In this document: in pieces, positions 11,601 to 22,710 of the stretch
How the letters are laid out: every line of letters begins with the position of its first letter
Position numbering within the stretch: position 1 is the first letter of the stretch
DNA from: Tribonema minus
Lineage: Eukaryota > Sar > Xanthophyceae > Tribonematales > Tribonemataceae
Direction: 5' to 3'
DNA: 64,000 nucleotides
NCBI GenBank assembly: GCA_017506865.1
Contig: JAFCMP010000010.1
Span: forward strand, 62,001-126,000
Position numbers and translations under genes: made by a program
Notes under the pieces: model-generated
What the model was told of the DNA's origin: nothing
The model's input: the letters and a program-made list of their open reading frames with translations, nothing else
Database searches by the model: none

Positions 11601-14600
11601 CTCACAAGCGCCGTCAGCGGCAGCGCCGCGACGACGGCGTAGGGGGAGGACTGCGAGGGGTCGTCCGCGGCGTCTGCGCGTGCGCGGAGGCAGCGGCGAG
11701 GTTAGGCAGGGGCAGGGCTGATGGTTCAAAAAGGTGAGCGGTGATGGGGCGAAACAGGGGGCAGGAGTGCCGTGGGTGGTGCGGCCGAAGCCTGATTTGC
11801 AGGGGACGGGAGGGGGGGCCGCAAGGCACGCATTGGAGCGACTGCAGCGGCTCCTGCAGCGGCGGCGCGGACGCATGGATGCGGCAGCAGGGGGTTCAGG
11901 TCGGTGGCCTTGACTTTGAGGCACCTGTGACGAGCGGGCGTGGCAATAGATGCGGACAACTGCGGCACAAAACAGGCACGTAGGGGTAGGCTGCAACCAA
12001 GCACAACGCTGCTACCGCCGCGCAGAAAAGTTGTTGCAAACGCTGGTCCGTGATGGCAGCGTCTCAGCGCGTGTGCTGAACGGGCATAGGACACGGGGGC
12101 GTCATTCATTGTGCACAGGGAACGGGCAACTGTGGCTGCCCTTCAGTGTCAGCAAAGTCGGCCAGGGCAGGAGATGCTGCATCTGAGAGTACTGCAAAGG
12201 GCAGGGCAGTGGCACCACCTGCTGCCGAAAAGTACAAGCTATATGGCACACTGTAGCTGACACGCCGCAGCATGCAGGGCACAGACCGCTCCTCGGGTCC
12301 ATGTGCAAATGAACCGCACGCTTCAGCTACGACAACCGCTTCCTCTGCGCCGCCCACCTGCGCCGTCCAGATCCGCGGCCACGCCGCCGCCGCCGCCGCC
12401 GCCGCCGAGCATCGCCATGATGTGCACGCGCGCGTCACGGCCGCACGCGGCGATCGCGCCCTGCGGCAGCGCCGCATGGTCCACGCACGCGTGCGCGACG
12501 CCGCCCTTGGAGCGCGACACCTTGCCGCGCGCGGCCAGCGGCACGGCGGCGCCGCCGCTGCCGCCGCCGCCGCCGCTGCGCGCCGCCAGATCCCACGACG
12601 ACAGGTGCATCTCGTTCGCCTGGCCGGCGCGCCGCCGCGCCAGCAGCGCCGTGAGCGTGTCGGTCGCGGCGCAGTAGGACAGCGTCGCGCAGTCCTTATC
12701 GTCGCGGCGCTTCTCCAGGGGGACGGCGGCGGCGGCGCCGCCGCTGGCAGGGGCGGACGGGACGTGCGCGCAAAGATGGCACAGGTGAAGGGAAGCAGCG
12801 GCACAAGCAAGGTAGGCAAGTTGTCCACTCATGAGGGACGCACTACTGGCAGCGCAGCGGCGTCATGCGGCGGTGGAGTGGCACTGGCAGCAGCTAATGA
12901 AGGCTCAGCGCGCCACCTAAAGCTGGCTTGGACACGGAACAGCGACACCATCGCCGGGTCTGTGCCGCCGGTGTCATCACATTTGTTCAGACAGCGTTGC
13001 CTTGCCTGATGGCAATAACGTGCAGTTCTTGAATGTCTGGATGGGATGGATCGGGCACCGCTCGAGGCACGCTGTAGCTGCGCACCGTGACGACTCGCAG
13101 AGGCAGGTGCCTGTGCACACACGGAATGCCAGCTATTACCGGACATGCAAGGGACCGCATCGCAACGGCAGAAGCTGCATCTCAGCGCAAAAACTTACAT
13201 CAAAAGCCGATGCCAGCCATCTTCAGCATAACTCAATCTCACACCACGCAACCGAATGAATTCATCTCTCTCACCTCTTGCTGTCCGTTGCCGCCGCGGC
13301 CGGCGCGGCGCCCGAGAGCAGCGCGGCGTGCGGCATGTCCCACAGCAGCAGCGCGGCGTCGTCGCCGCGCGACACGAGCCGCAGCCGCGGCGCGCGCTCC
13401 GCGCGCGGCTCCCACGCGGCGTCCGGGTGCGCGCTGACGAGGTGCGTCACGGCGACGCGGTCCTTGTGCGTGCGCAGCGCGCGCACGCACGCGTCGCGCG
13501 CCCAGTCCCACACGCGTATCGCGCCGTCGCTGCAGCCGATCGCCAGCAGCGCCGCCGAGACGGGCTCGACGCACGTGAAGGAGACCTTGTTGCTGCCAGC
13601 GGCGGCGGCGGCGGCGGCGCTGCTGCCGCTGCTGGTGCCGCCGGCGCCGCCGCTGCCGGCCGCGATGTGCGTGGTCTCGCCGGTGAGCAGGTGGTGCAGC
13701 TGCAGCTCGTGGTCGCCCTGGACGATGAGGCAGCACAGCGCGCTCGCGGCGCCGCCGCCTGGACGCAAGCGGCGACGCAATGCGAGCGGACAATGATGTG
13801 CTGGTCGTGAGCATCAAACGCATACAGGCAGCACGTCATGCGTCCGCGGAGCACGACCAGAAACAGGTATCCACGCCGTCACTGATGTTCAGTCAAGCGT
13901 TGATGGGAGCAATGTCCCCTACAATTCTACAAGAGTGCGCAGGAGCGCGGGCATCAGCAAGCCTTGCCCATGACCACTGGCGGGGCAGGCTTGCACCAGC
14001 CGCGTCAATGAGCCACCGCTGAAGGTGATGGTGCCAGCTGCTGCTGGACATGCGCGCGCAGAGCTGCATGCCGCCGCTGCGCGTCGACCACCGTCGTCGC
14101 TGCCGCCACTGCTGGACTGGCGCCGCTGCTGCAACCGCGCGGGCTGCAGCAGCGGCGGCGGCAGGCATCAGCTGCAGCAGCGCCCGTGCTGCTGACGCGG
14201 ACACCTCTCCATGCATACCTACTCTCCGACACCGTGGCACTCGCCATGCTCTACAGCATCAATACCCATCGTTATGCCCTCAACAACTCGCTGCGCTGTC
14301 CACTTCAACATCCTCACCGTCGCCGCCGCCGTGGCAGCGCGCCGACCACCACAGCGTGTCGGCGTCGTACCAGCGCAGCGCGCGCACGGCGCCGAAGGCG
14401 GGCGCGCCGCCGCCGTCCGCGCCTGCGCCAAAGCCGTTGGGCCGCAGGTGGCGCAGCACGTCGTGGCGCGCGTAGTCCCAGACAACGACGCGGTCGTGCT
14501 CGTCCGCCGTCGCGAGCCACGGCTTGGTGGGGTGCACGTCCAGCACCTTGACCTGCGCGCAACAGGGGGGGGGGGGGCATGTCATGGTCGTACCGCTACG

Positions 14601-15554
14601 CTTGCCAGAGTTGGAGGGATCGCACTTGACGCGTGATGCATGCTGGGTTTTGGTTGCGGGATGTGAGTTGAGATGAGTCGTGCATGGTGGGCGATGATTA
14701 GACTGTGCGCTGCCTCATGTGCCGATCAAGAGCTATGCTTTGAACGCCATCAACAGCACTAAATGTTGGATATGGCAGTTCTCAGGGTAGTAGATGTGCC
14801 TGAGCCAGTCCAATTGAGGCACCTTTTGTGTGGAAATTAAAGTGGGAACATTTGAAGCTACTCCAAAAAGCGCGCAAGCAGGCTTCCAACAAAAATACCA
14901 CAAACAAGCAGGCCTCACGGCGGTGCATATACATATGGTCAGCGTTGAGCAATCTCTTGTTCCCGTCAAAGGCCTCAGCGATGGGAAGTGGCTGTTGGTG
15001 GCAGTACCATTGGCACAGCACAGAGAAGCTGCAATGAGAGCCTGTTGCAAGATCGTGCACATGGCCTCCGTGAACTTTGAGCTGGCGTCCATATATACTG
15101 GCACAGTTACCAAGGTCCTTATAGTACGCCTGAGAGCATCAGAGACGGCGCAGCCCTGTCCAGAAAAGCGCAGGCTTTTGGAAACAAAGGCATTGAACAT
15201 AAACAGGTCTTGCGACGCTGCACAAAAATGTGATCAGGGTTGAGCAATCTACTGTTGCCGTCACAGGCTTCAGCGATGTGGAAATGGAAGTTGGTGCTGG
15301 TACTTGATTAGTACTTAGTAACTACTTACGCATTGGCACAGCACAGAGAGACGTTGCAAAGAGGACCTATTGCAACATCGAACACATGGTCACTGTGCAC
15401 TTTACGCTGACGTGCATCAGTACCAAAATAGCTACCAATGTGCCTGATGCATCACAGGCGGCGCAGCCCAGCAGCACAACTGGCGTACCTTGGCCATGGC
15501 TTTGGCATCAACATCATGAAGGCCGCCTCCATAGAATAAGCATTCCGCCTCCAT
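8666..15554 (-). CDS. TWD40-2/TTRAY2-like subunit of the TSET (TPLATE) complex
   Basis: Supported exons on the minus strand are 14552-14318, 13758-13275, 12743-12358, 11673-11173, 10641-9446 and 9109-8666; all phases agree. A likely first exon is 15554-15489 (ATG start, ends AMAK before GTACGC, phase 0). That gives about 1,103 residues. The N-terminal WD40 propeller reads DVHPTKPWLATADEHDRVVVW, then IGCSDGAIRVWDW and RLVSRGDDAALLLWDM. Later landmarks are KLKLYALAAHPLRRHLLFVGSNVG, SGRYVAAVSR, EALAWVAGSLFATTPSSVW and RPVGALAVLGL, then a helical start (AGHTACALDLPGLS). Order and spacing follow Arabidopsis TWD40-2 (At5g24710) throughout. TSET is an ancient heterohexameric adaptor complex acting in endocytosis at the plasma membrane. 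The C-terminus stops soon after the helical part begins, so it is shorter than the plant protein. Poly-Gly and poly-Ala loops are inserted between blades. Confidence 0.82.
14938..15470 (-). repeat. Diverged tandem duplication next to a donor site
   Basis: Two copies about 295-320 bp apart share 'gttgagcaatct' (14944 and 15239), 'cattggcacagcacagag' (15008 and 15331) and 'gcgcagccc' near their ends. Both lie in the first intron of the TSET-subunit gene. The right-hand copy stops just short of the proposed donor at 15489. Confidence 0.7.
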
Positions 15555-16735
15555 CGCCTGTGCTGCCACGCCAGGGGCGACAAGCAGCTCTCAGTTGCGC
15601 ACAATCGTGAGAAACAACTTGAACATAAACTTCAATGCATTGTTGAAGTTGTATGACGCATCCCGTGGGGTCATCCTAGTAGTAATGAAGTTACCATCGT
15701 CTACTTGTGCATGAGCAAGCATTCTCAGTCACGAATCGTCACAGACCAGGTGAGAAAAATGCCACAATGCGTAGCTACATAGAAGCTCACAGCCTCAGAG
15801 GTTTATTCAACTGCGCTTGGTGCACATGCAGCATGAGAAGCAACAAAACGTGCACTGGCAAAATAGGTCACAATTCACAGCCACCAGCAGACACAGGGAG
15901 AGTTGCAATGACTTCTGAGGTACGATAGGTTGATGCCCATTTCGGTGTTAATGCGCCATGTAGCGCGCCCCCGACGCAACTCTGCAATTTCAGGGTTCAG
16001 ACCACCAGCGCTGCGCACGTAAGCTTGTCCTTGCCCCCTCAGATTTGCCAACGCTAGTGCACTGCGCGGCATGGACGACCAATCTGCAATGCTGGGTCAC
16101 TGCCGCCAGCTGGTTGCGACCACCAACCCATCCCGCTGAAAGCTGGGACATGCCAGAGAAGGGGCTACATCACACCATCATGCGCGGCACACAAGTGCCG
16201 CGAAGAAGCTGGCACATGCTGCTGCCACTGCCACCCGTCCATGGTTGTAAGGAGGGCAGCCAGGCGGCCCGCCAGCCATGCGTGGCAGGCCGCGCTGTGT
16301 GTGTTGTTAGTTTCCCTTGCCTACAGAAGCACGAGTGTCACTGCCAGGTATGCTGAGCAGAGGATGCGCTGCGTTGTGGTGCAGCCAGCAGCGCCTGCTT
16401 GCCTCGGCCCGCAGCAACCAGTGCCGCATCGCGCTGCTGCACCATGGGCGGCGCCGCATTGACGCCAGCTACAGGTGCAGTGGAGCGCATGGCACGCGGC
16501 CTCCTCGCCACCACGGCGAGCATTCGCTGTGTGCGCCGCCGCCACCACCGCTGACGCCGCCGCCGGCGCTCCCGCGGGTGCAGCTGTGGGCAGCACTTAC
16601 CGCCAGCAGGGCGCCGTGGCAATGCGCAGCGCCAGCAATGGCGCTCGTGTTGCTAGCCCCAGCCTCTGCAGCGCCCTCATCTGCTCCTTTTCCGAGTGAC
16701 CATTCATATACTTCCTCCAGAGCCGATGCCCTCAC
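15555..16735. other. Spacer between TSET-subunit and ERCC1 genes
   Basis: This lies upstream of the proposed start of the TSET-subunit gene and downstream of the ERCC1 stop, so it should hold the promoter of the former. Frames near 16317-16735 in both directions are GC-rich and Ala/Pro-rich and look like compositional artefacts. No recognisable gene. Confidence 0.5.
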
Positions 16736-18327
16736 TCAGTCCTCCTCCAGCTCCTCGTCGACATCGAGGTCCACCACCTCCGCCGCAGTCTCATCTGCAT
16801 CGTCCGCCGGCGCCTCACTCAACGCCGCGTCGCCCTCCGCATCCGCCGCCGCCTCCGCAGCGGCGGCGGCGGTGGCGCCGCCGTCGCCGCCAGCGGAAGC
16901 GCTGCCGCGCGCGGAGAAGAACGGCTGGTGCAGCGCGTCGTGCAGCGCGACGACCTTCTTGTCGCCGAGCCCTGGGCACAGCGCCATCTCCTCCATGGAC
17001 GCCTCGCACAGGCCCTGCAGCGAGCCGAACGTTGAGAGGAGCGTCACCACGTCCGTCCTGTTGACGGCGTGCACCGTGCACAGCGCGTCCTGCGCCTTGG
17101 CCAGGTAGTCTGAGTTGACCTGGGGGGCGGGGGGGGGGGGGTGTACGAGGCGGCGGGGGGGCATCAGAACACAGGCGCATAGAACAATTGCTTACAGCGC
17201 CATGAAGAGGACATTGCTCGCCGCCATCTGCTACTGTAGACTGCCCAAACATGACGTGACTGCGCCTTTTCGGTCACATTTGGCTCAAGCTTGAGAGAGC
17301 ATGCACAGGCAATGCCGCTGGCAAATGATGCACTGCTGGGGCGATGAGCTGAATGCCTCTCAGTGCAAAGGAGCGCCAAGGCGCACGGGTGAGCCAGGCG
17401 CATCTGGGGGGCAGCGCTTTCACGCACACGTGCACACCTTCTCCTGGATGCTGGTCGGTGGCTTGTTCTCAAAGGCCTTGAAGGTCTCCAGGTAGCGCGC
17501 CGCCTCCGGCCAGCTCCATGCGAGCAGCAGCGTGAAGTTGCGCGCCACTGCCATCTTGTTCAGCTCCAATAGCAAGTTGACGTTGTCGTCCTGGTCCACC
17601 AGCACCAGCAGCAGCCTCAGCCTGTGTGAAATCACGGCGAGCAAATGACCTTGATGAGGATGGCTGAAACCGCAAACAGACAAGAAGCCGTCAATCTCAT
17701 AGTACAAGCGCGTACAGAGTCTGACCATGGACTTCACCCAACTCCATCCGTTGAAGCTTCGCTACATGACTCAACTATTTCTCGGCCAAGGAAGAATTGA
17801 ACCATCACACTCTACAGGCAAGGGGGGCTTCCCTTGCAGTATTTCTGTCTACCTCAGTCCTTTGAGTGACATTGAAGGTATCAGGTGAATCTATGGAGTA
17901 ATGGCGCAGCACTGGTACCTGCTTGGCTTAGGGAGCCTTCCTCTCGTACTTTCGGCCTCGTATGTCAGCCAAGCATCAGCAAAGCACTTTGCTGCCGTGC
18001 CACTGCGTCTCACCTGAAACTTGTGCGCAGCTCCTCTATGCGTTGCGCTATGTAGGTGGGCTTCAGCTGGTGGTACCTCATGCTCAGAAAGAGGGCACAG
18101 GCGGTGGGGCTGATGACGAAGTCCGGCATGATGCCCGTGGCGAACTCGTACTCCACGTTTCTGATGAGATTCTGAGTGATCATCGGATTCTTCCTTTGCC
18201 TCTCATGCACCAGTATCTTGGTCGCAGAGGGAGCGGAGAGCGCTGCGGGCTTCGCCGGAGGCGGCAGTCCATCGTCCAAGTACCTCGCCCCACCCTCCCC
18301 GCTGTGCTGCCGCTGCTGCCGGGACAT
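16736..18327 (-). CDS. ERCC1: DNA excision repair protein ERCC1 (Rad10)
   Basis: Three minus-strand exons, 18327-18014, 17621-17438 and 17119-16736, join in phases 2 and 0 into 293 residues. The central XPF-like but catalytically inactive nuclease fold covers about residues 45-166 (RNVEYEFATGIMPDFV, TACALFLSMRYHQLKPTYI, LLLAWSWPEAARYLETFKAFE). The tandem helix-hairpin-helix domain covers about 180-233 (AVNRTDVVTLLSTFGSLQGL, LCPGLGDKKVVALHDALHQPF). ERCC1 is the obligate partner of XPF; together they cut 5' of bulky lesions in nucleotide excision repair and process crosslinks in the nucleus. The N-terminus is short and may be preceded by a 5' UTR intron, since ctcag lies just upstream of the ATG. 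Unusual is an Ala/Glu/Asp-rich acidic tail of about 50 residues after the HhH domain, ending EELEED. Confidence 0.93.
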
Positions 18328-18583
18328 CACGTCTGAGGGGAGAAGTCAGTTTCAAGTACTCTGTTGCCGCTGTTTCGATCACTCCACGCGTCTTCAAGGT
18401 TCCAGGACTTGAAGTAGTAGAGAGGAAACGTGTGTGTAGAGGGGTGGTGTCATTGCAGCAACACGGTGCATATGTTCAACTGTGCAACCAGCCGGTAGTA
18501 CTGCAATCTGTGCACTCGCAACTCCCTTGTGCTGGCGCATTGGCAGTTAACACCACAACTGCAGAACTGGACTGGAATCCCTG
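18328..18583. promoter_or_regulatory. Bidirectional intergenic region between ERCC1 and RanBD1 gene
   Basis: Only 256 bp separate the two divergent start codons, so both promoters and 5' UTRs must lie in or overlap this stretch. I see no clear TATA box. The assignment follows from geometry, not from a recognised motif. Confidence 0.55.
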
Positions 18584-21500
18584 ATGAAGCGCGCAGCTGA
18601 CGAGGTGCTACCAAGGGAGGGGGGTGACTCGGGCAATGAGATGGGTGGTGCGCAGGACGATTTGAAGGCAGACGGACACAAAAGAGCTCGCACCGAGGAT
18701 GTGGCAGATCGGAGGTAAGAACGATGCCTCATTGCTTCTGCGGCACCCTCTGCTCTGCTGCTGCTATCGCTGCTGTTCTACCGCTGATGCGCTCTGCCCT
18801 ACCATGTCGCCACAGCATGTGTAGCTTGCTTCAATTGCTTGTGCATTCGACTGACGGCGTCCTCTTGAGCCCGCGTCAGCGCGCCAGCTTCGCTGGTGCT
18901 CAACGTACACAATTGCCAACCGAAACGTTGGCGTGTCACTCAGTGATGTGAATGCTTTCGCCAAACATTGCTCTCAGCAGTGACGAAGCAACAACACCCC
19001 AGCAGCCAGCTGCCAATGGCAGTACATCGACCCCGCAATCAACATCACAAACTGCGTTGCAATCAACGCCGACATCAGCGGCAGCGGCGCCGGCCACAAG
19101 CAATGGCGCCGCCAAATCTGCCGCGCTGTCTCCAGCGGCTACGACAATGCCACCACCACCAGCGCCAGCAGCAGGAAGCAGCCAGAATGCATTCAGCGCG
19201 TTCTCCGCTGGGGGGGCAGGGGGGACACCCGCATTTGGCGGTTTCTCCTCCGCAACAGCAAACCCCTTTCAGGCGGCGCTGAGCACATTCGGAGGGGGCG
19301 GGTTCGGCAGCCCCAGTGGCGCTGTTGGCGGCATCTTTGGGGGCGGCGGCGGCGGGCTGGGCATGGGCATGGGGGGGTTCGGCGCAGGCGCAGCGCAGGG
19401 TACAGGGAGTCCAGTTCAGGTACATACTTACCCCTTGTGCGCGAATAGGCGGCTCGCTTGTTTGAGGGCACGGTCTGCAAGTGTGTGACGCTTGTTTGAA
19501 GCTGTGTTGGTGGCGTGCCTGTCGTCACACGTTCGTCGTATGAGGGGCGCTGCGCCTGTGCCAGCGGACATGACTCATGAGTGATTGACCAGTGGTTTGT
19601 TGTGCCAGACAAGTTCACCTTGGCGATTATCACAGCATCACGAACCAAATCTGCCTCTCTTGTATATCAGAGCTGACCGTATGGTTTAAAGCATGCAGAT
19701 GCAGTTCCTGCGGCTGCTGAGGTTGCTGTGTTTGTGCACGTCTGCCAGGACTGCTGGAGGCAAGAGCACTTTTGAAAGTGTGATCGCAGCGTACTTTACA
19801 CATAAGCGCTGTTCTGACAAGCTGATTGTGTCCCTCATTGTCACCCTCAGAGCGATGGTGAGGGAGACGGAACGGAGCCGGGCTCACCGGAGCAGTCCCT
19901 GTCACAGGAGCCCACTGTCATAAGAGGTGCGCACTGCAACTGGATGAGTGCAGGCTTCACACACATGCACACACACGTGTCGAACCTTCTCATGCTGCTT
20001 GCCACCTTTGCCTGCCGGAGCGCATGGCGCTGTCATGCACGATGAAATGGGAGCTTTCATCCTGGTGGTGAAGCGGGCACTTGCGGTATAGAGCGCATAC
20101 CTCTGATGTTTACATGAGTCTCACCTATGTCCACGAGTCACACAGAAGTATGGCAGTTGGTATTCAAAGACTCGCTTCATCAATCTTCGTGTCCACACGT
20201 GTCGCCTTTCGGCGCGGACGATGCTATCTACAGCAGTCGCGCAGCTCACCACATGCTGCGCGCTAGTCCTGCAGGACTGCTGAGGCGCTGCCGCTTTTGT
20301 TTCAGCCTCTCAGAGTGATCGTCGCACTACCGCAGCATCCAGCACCGCCATTGCCGTACCCTGTCTGTGCGGGGGTGTCCTGAATGTTTGCGTAGCGCAG
20401 TACGGCCTGCAAGAGGCACGCAAGGCGTCACATGGGTGCGCCTGGCCCAGGGCTAGCGCCTAAACTCAGACGGCCTTGGCGCACCTGACTTTTAGTTTCG
20501 AGCCCTGGCAAAACTAGTTTAGCCACGGCGCGACTGGCGCAACTCTTATTAAGGCTTCTAGGCCTTCTACAGTCACTATTGAGGCCCTCCCCTATCGAGC
20601 GCGCATGATCGTGAAGTGCCATCGCCGGCGCGGCTCTCGCTGTCTGCAGTGGCGGGCCTGCAGGACCCCAGGGACGTGCGCAATGGCGAGGAGGGCGAGC
20701 GCACGCTGCTGCAGGTGCGCGCAAAGCTGTTCCGGCTTGAGGCCAAGGCCGCGCCAGGCGGCGGCGGTGGCGGCGGCGGCGGCGGCGGTGGCGGCGGCAG
20801 CAGCGACACGCGGCCGGAGTGGGTTGAAGTTGGCATCGGGCCGGTTCGCGTGCTGCAGGCTCAGGTACTACCGCGCAGCATTTCTTCATTTCTTGCTCGA
20901 CTTGCGCACAGAATGCAGTGCTACTTGCGCACAGAATGCAGTGCTTTGTTGTTGGTTCAGAGTGCGGCAGACAGCAGCATCGCATAGTGTCGTGTTCTTT
21001 TTGCGCTGTAATTGGCATGTCCACTTCCCCAGACGTGCCAGGTGCCTCTCGTTTGAAGCCTCTGCAAAAGTACCAAGTCACAGTTGCAGGCGAGCGAACT
21101 GCATGCCAGTGATTTTCATTTGCCCCGTCAAGATTACGCGCACCTGTCGCGCCGCCTTCGCATCGAGCCGCTTGATTGACATCCCCTCATCATAGTTGAT
21201 GTTTAGCCACAATCGAAGTTCAGTCTCAGTTGAAATTGAGAGCGAACAGCACGTCGCACGTCACCCACAAACGAACAACAGAAGACAACGGCTCGCCCAG
21301 CCGTGCTGCCCTGCGCGGCGGCGCCGCCGCTGACTTCAGCACCTCGCTCTGAACTGCGCCCTCAGGTGCCGCCGGCAGCGGGCGAAGGCGCGGCAGCGGC
21401 GGCGCGCGCCCCGTCGCGTGTCGTCATGCGACGCGAGTCGCACCCCGGCGGCGCGGGCACCAAGGTGCTGCTCAATGTCGCGCTGCGCGGCAAGGTGGAG

Positions 21501-22477
21501 GCCGCGAGCCAGTCGGACAAGGCGGTGCGCCTCACGGCGGTGCTCGCCAAGGGGTCGCCGCCGACGACGTTTCTGTTCAAGGTGAGCGCTGTCGGAGCGC
21601 GCCGCCACTGGGCATTACGTAGTGCATGCACTGCAGCGTGGCGGTTGCAAGCTATGCGACGTTCCTCTTCAAGGTCAGCACGGTCGGACCGCGCCGCCGC
21701 CGGCTCTTACGTATAAGCGAGTGCCCTGCGGCATGGCGCCGCGAGCTGGTTTGTTGGAGCGGGTTGCCTGGTGCCGCCAGCTACTGCAACGCTGAGATCT
21801 CAGGTGTAGGTGCCTGGTAAGTGCGCCTGATGCGGACCTACGACCCTTTTTGGCAGTTGCAGGTCGGCAGCTGCAGTCTCCATTCTAGCAGCTTCTGCCA
21901 GAGCCCTCGCATGGCGCAGTCTGCTGCATTGTGGTGCGGCGCAGTACGTGGCTGCTGGAGCGTTGCTGGCATGCCCTTGAATTTGATTTTCATGAAGACA
22001 TGTCTATAATTTGCTGTCCTTCAAGTCATTTACTTGCACAGCTAGATGGGCTAAACCACTCAGGCAATCGGATTGGACGCTGGAGCATCATCTGATTTCG
22101 TTGTCATGTACAGTAAGTAGTGCATGGCGTGACCCCTGCATGAATACTCTGCAAAGTGTCGCACAAGGCATTTTAAGACCATTTCATTGCCCAGATGAAT
22201 GCTCCGCCAGGTAGTTCGGGTGCTGCATTGCCAATCAACTAAAGCACAAGATATGGTTATCATACGCCCTGCTCTTTTCCTGTCATGATAGCGTGCGTGC
22301 AGCCTTCTGGCATGCTGCTGCTGCACCTTGCTTGGTGCGCGGAGCCCGTCATAATCAAAATGCTGATGTTGTCATGCGCGACAGGTCAAGACGAACGACG
22401 AGGCCGCAGCGCTGCTCAGGTGCATCCGCGAGCAGGTGGAGCAGCACGCGCAGCACGAGAGCGGCAAAGCGGACTGA
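18584..22477 (+). CDS. RanBD1-domain protein, NUP50/Nup2-like
   Basis: Six exons, 18584-18714, 18978-19419, 19851-19926, 20617-20864, 21366-21581 and 22385-22477, join in phase into 401 residues. The start MKRAADEVLP is followed by a basic stretch (GHKRARTED) resembling a nuclear localisation signal. Residues 45-191 are Ser/Ala/Gly-rich with scattered FG-type dipeptides (AFGGFSS, GGGGFGSP, GGIFGGGG). Residues about 230-395 form a Ran-binding domain: NGEEGERTLLQVRAKLFRLEA, EWVEVGIGPVRVLQAQ, RVVMRRESHPGGAGTKVLLN, then a C-terminal helix (NDEAAALLRCIREQVEQ). A poly-Gly insertion interrupts the domain between its first strands. FG-type spacer plus terminal RanBD1 is the plan of NUP50/Nup2, which binds RanGTP and importin-alpha at the pore basket; RanBP3-like function is an alternative. 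The start of exon 2 is a tandem acceptor (cagcag), so one residue is uncertain. Confidence 0.87.
21563..21735 (+). repeat. Tandem copy of a coding exon end, donor site and intron start
   Basis: About 85 bp around the donor of the fifth RanBD1 exon (boundary 21581, ttcaag|gtgagc) is repeated 92 bp downstream (21673, ttcaag|gtcagc). The match continues into the intron (gcgccgccac / gcgccgccgc, tacgta, gcatggcg). The second copy keeps a usable donor and the TFLFK codons. Confidence 0.85.
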
Positions 22478-22676
22478 AGCCGCGGCGCAGCGCCGCGGGC
22501 GACCCGGACACCCTGAGGCACCCCCGCAGGCGCCGCGCATCGTCATTGCTGTCAATGACTGTTTATGCTGCAGCGCGCATGTGACAGCAGGGACGGGGGG
22601 CGCAGATGGGACATGCGCCCCCGACAACTCTGCCTGGCGTAGCGACGCCATCACTCCCCCCAGGAGTGTTGGGGGG

Positions 22677-22710
<34 letters not shown>

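Noticed and set aside
15875-16072. Alternative first exon for the TSET gene (MPRSALALANLRGQGQAY before GTGCGC)
   Set aside because: Phase would fit, but the exon at 15554-15489 is closer, has a better donor and a more protein-like sequence; neither is proven.
20436-20610. GC-rich segment with 'tttcgagccctggc' that could suggest a tRNA arm
   Set aside because: I could not build a cloverleaf with an acceptor stem and anticodon loop; it lies in a RanBD1 intron.
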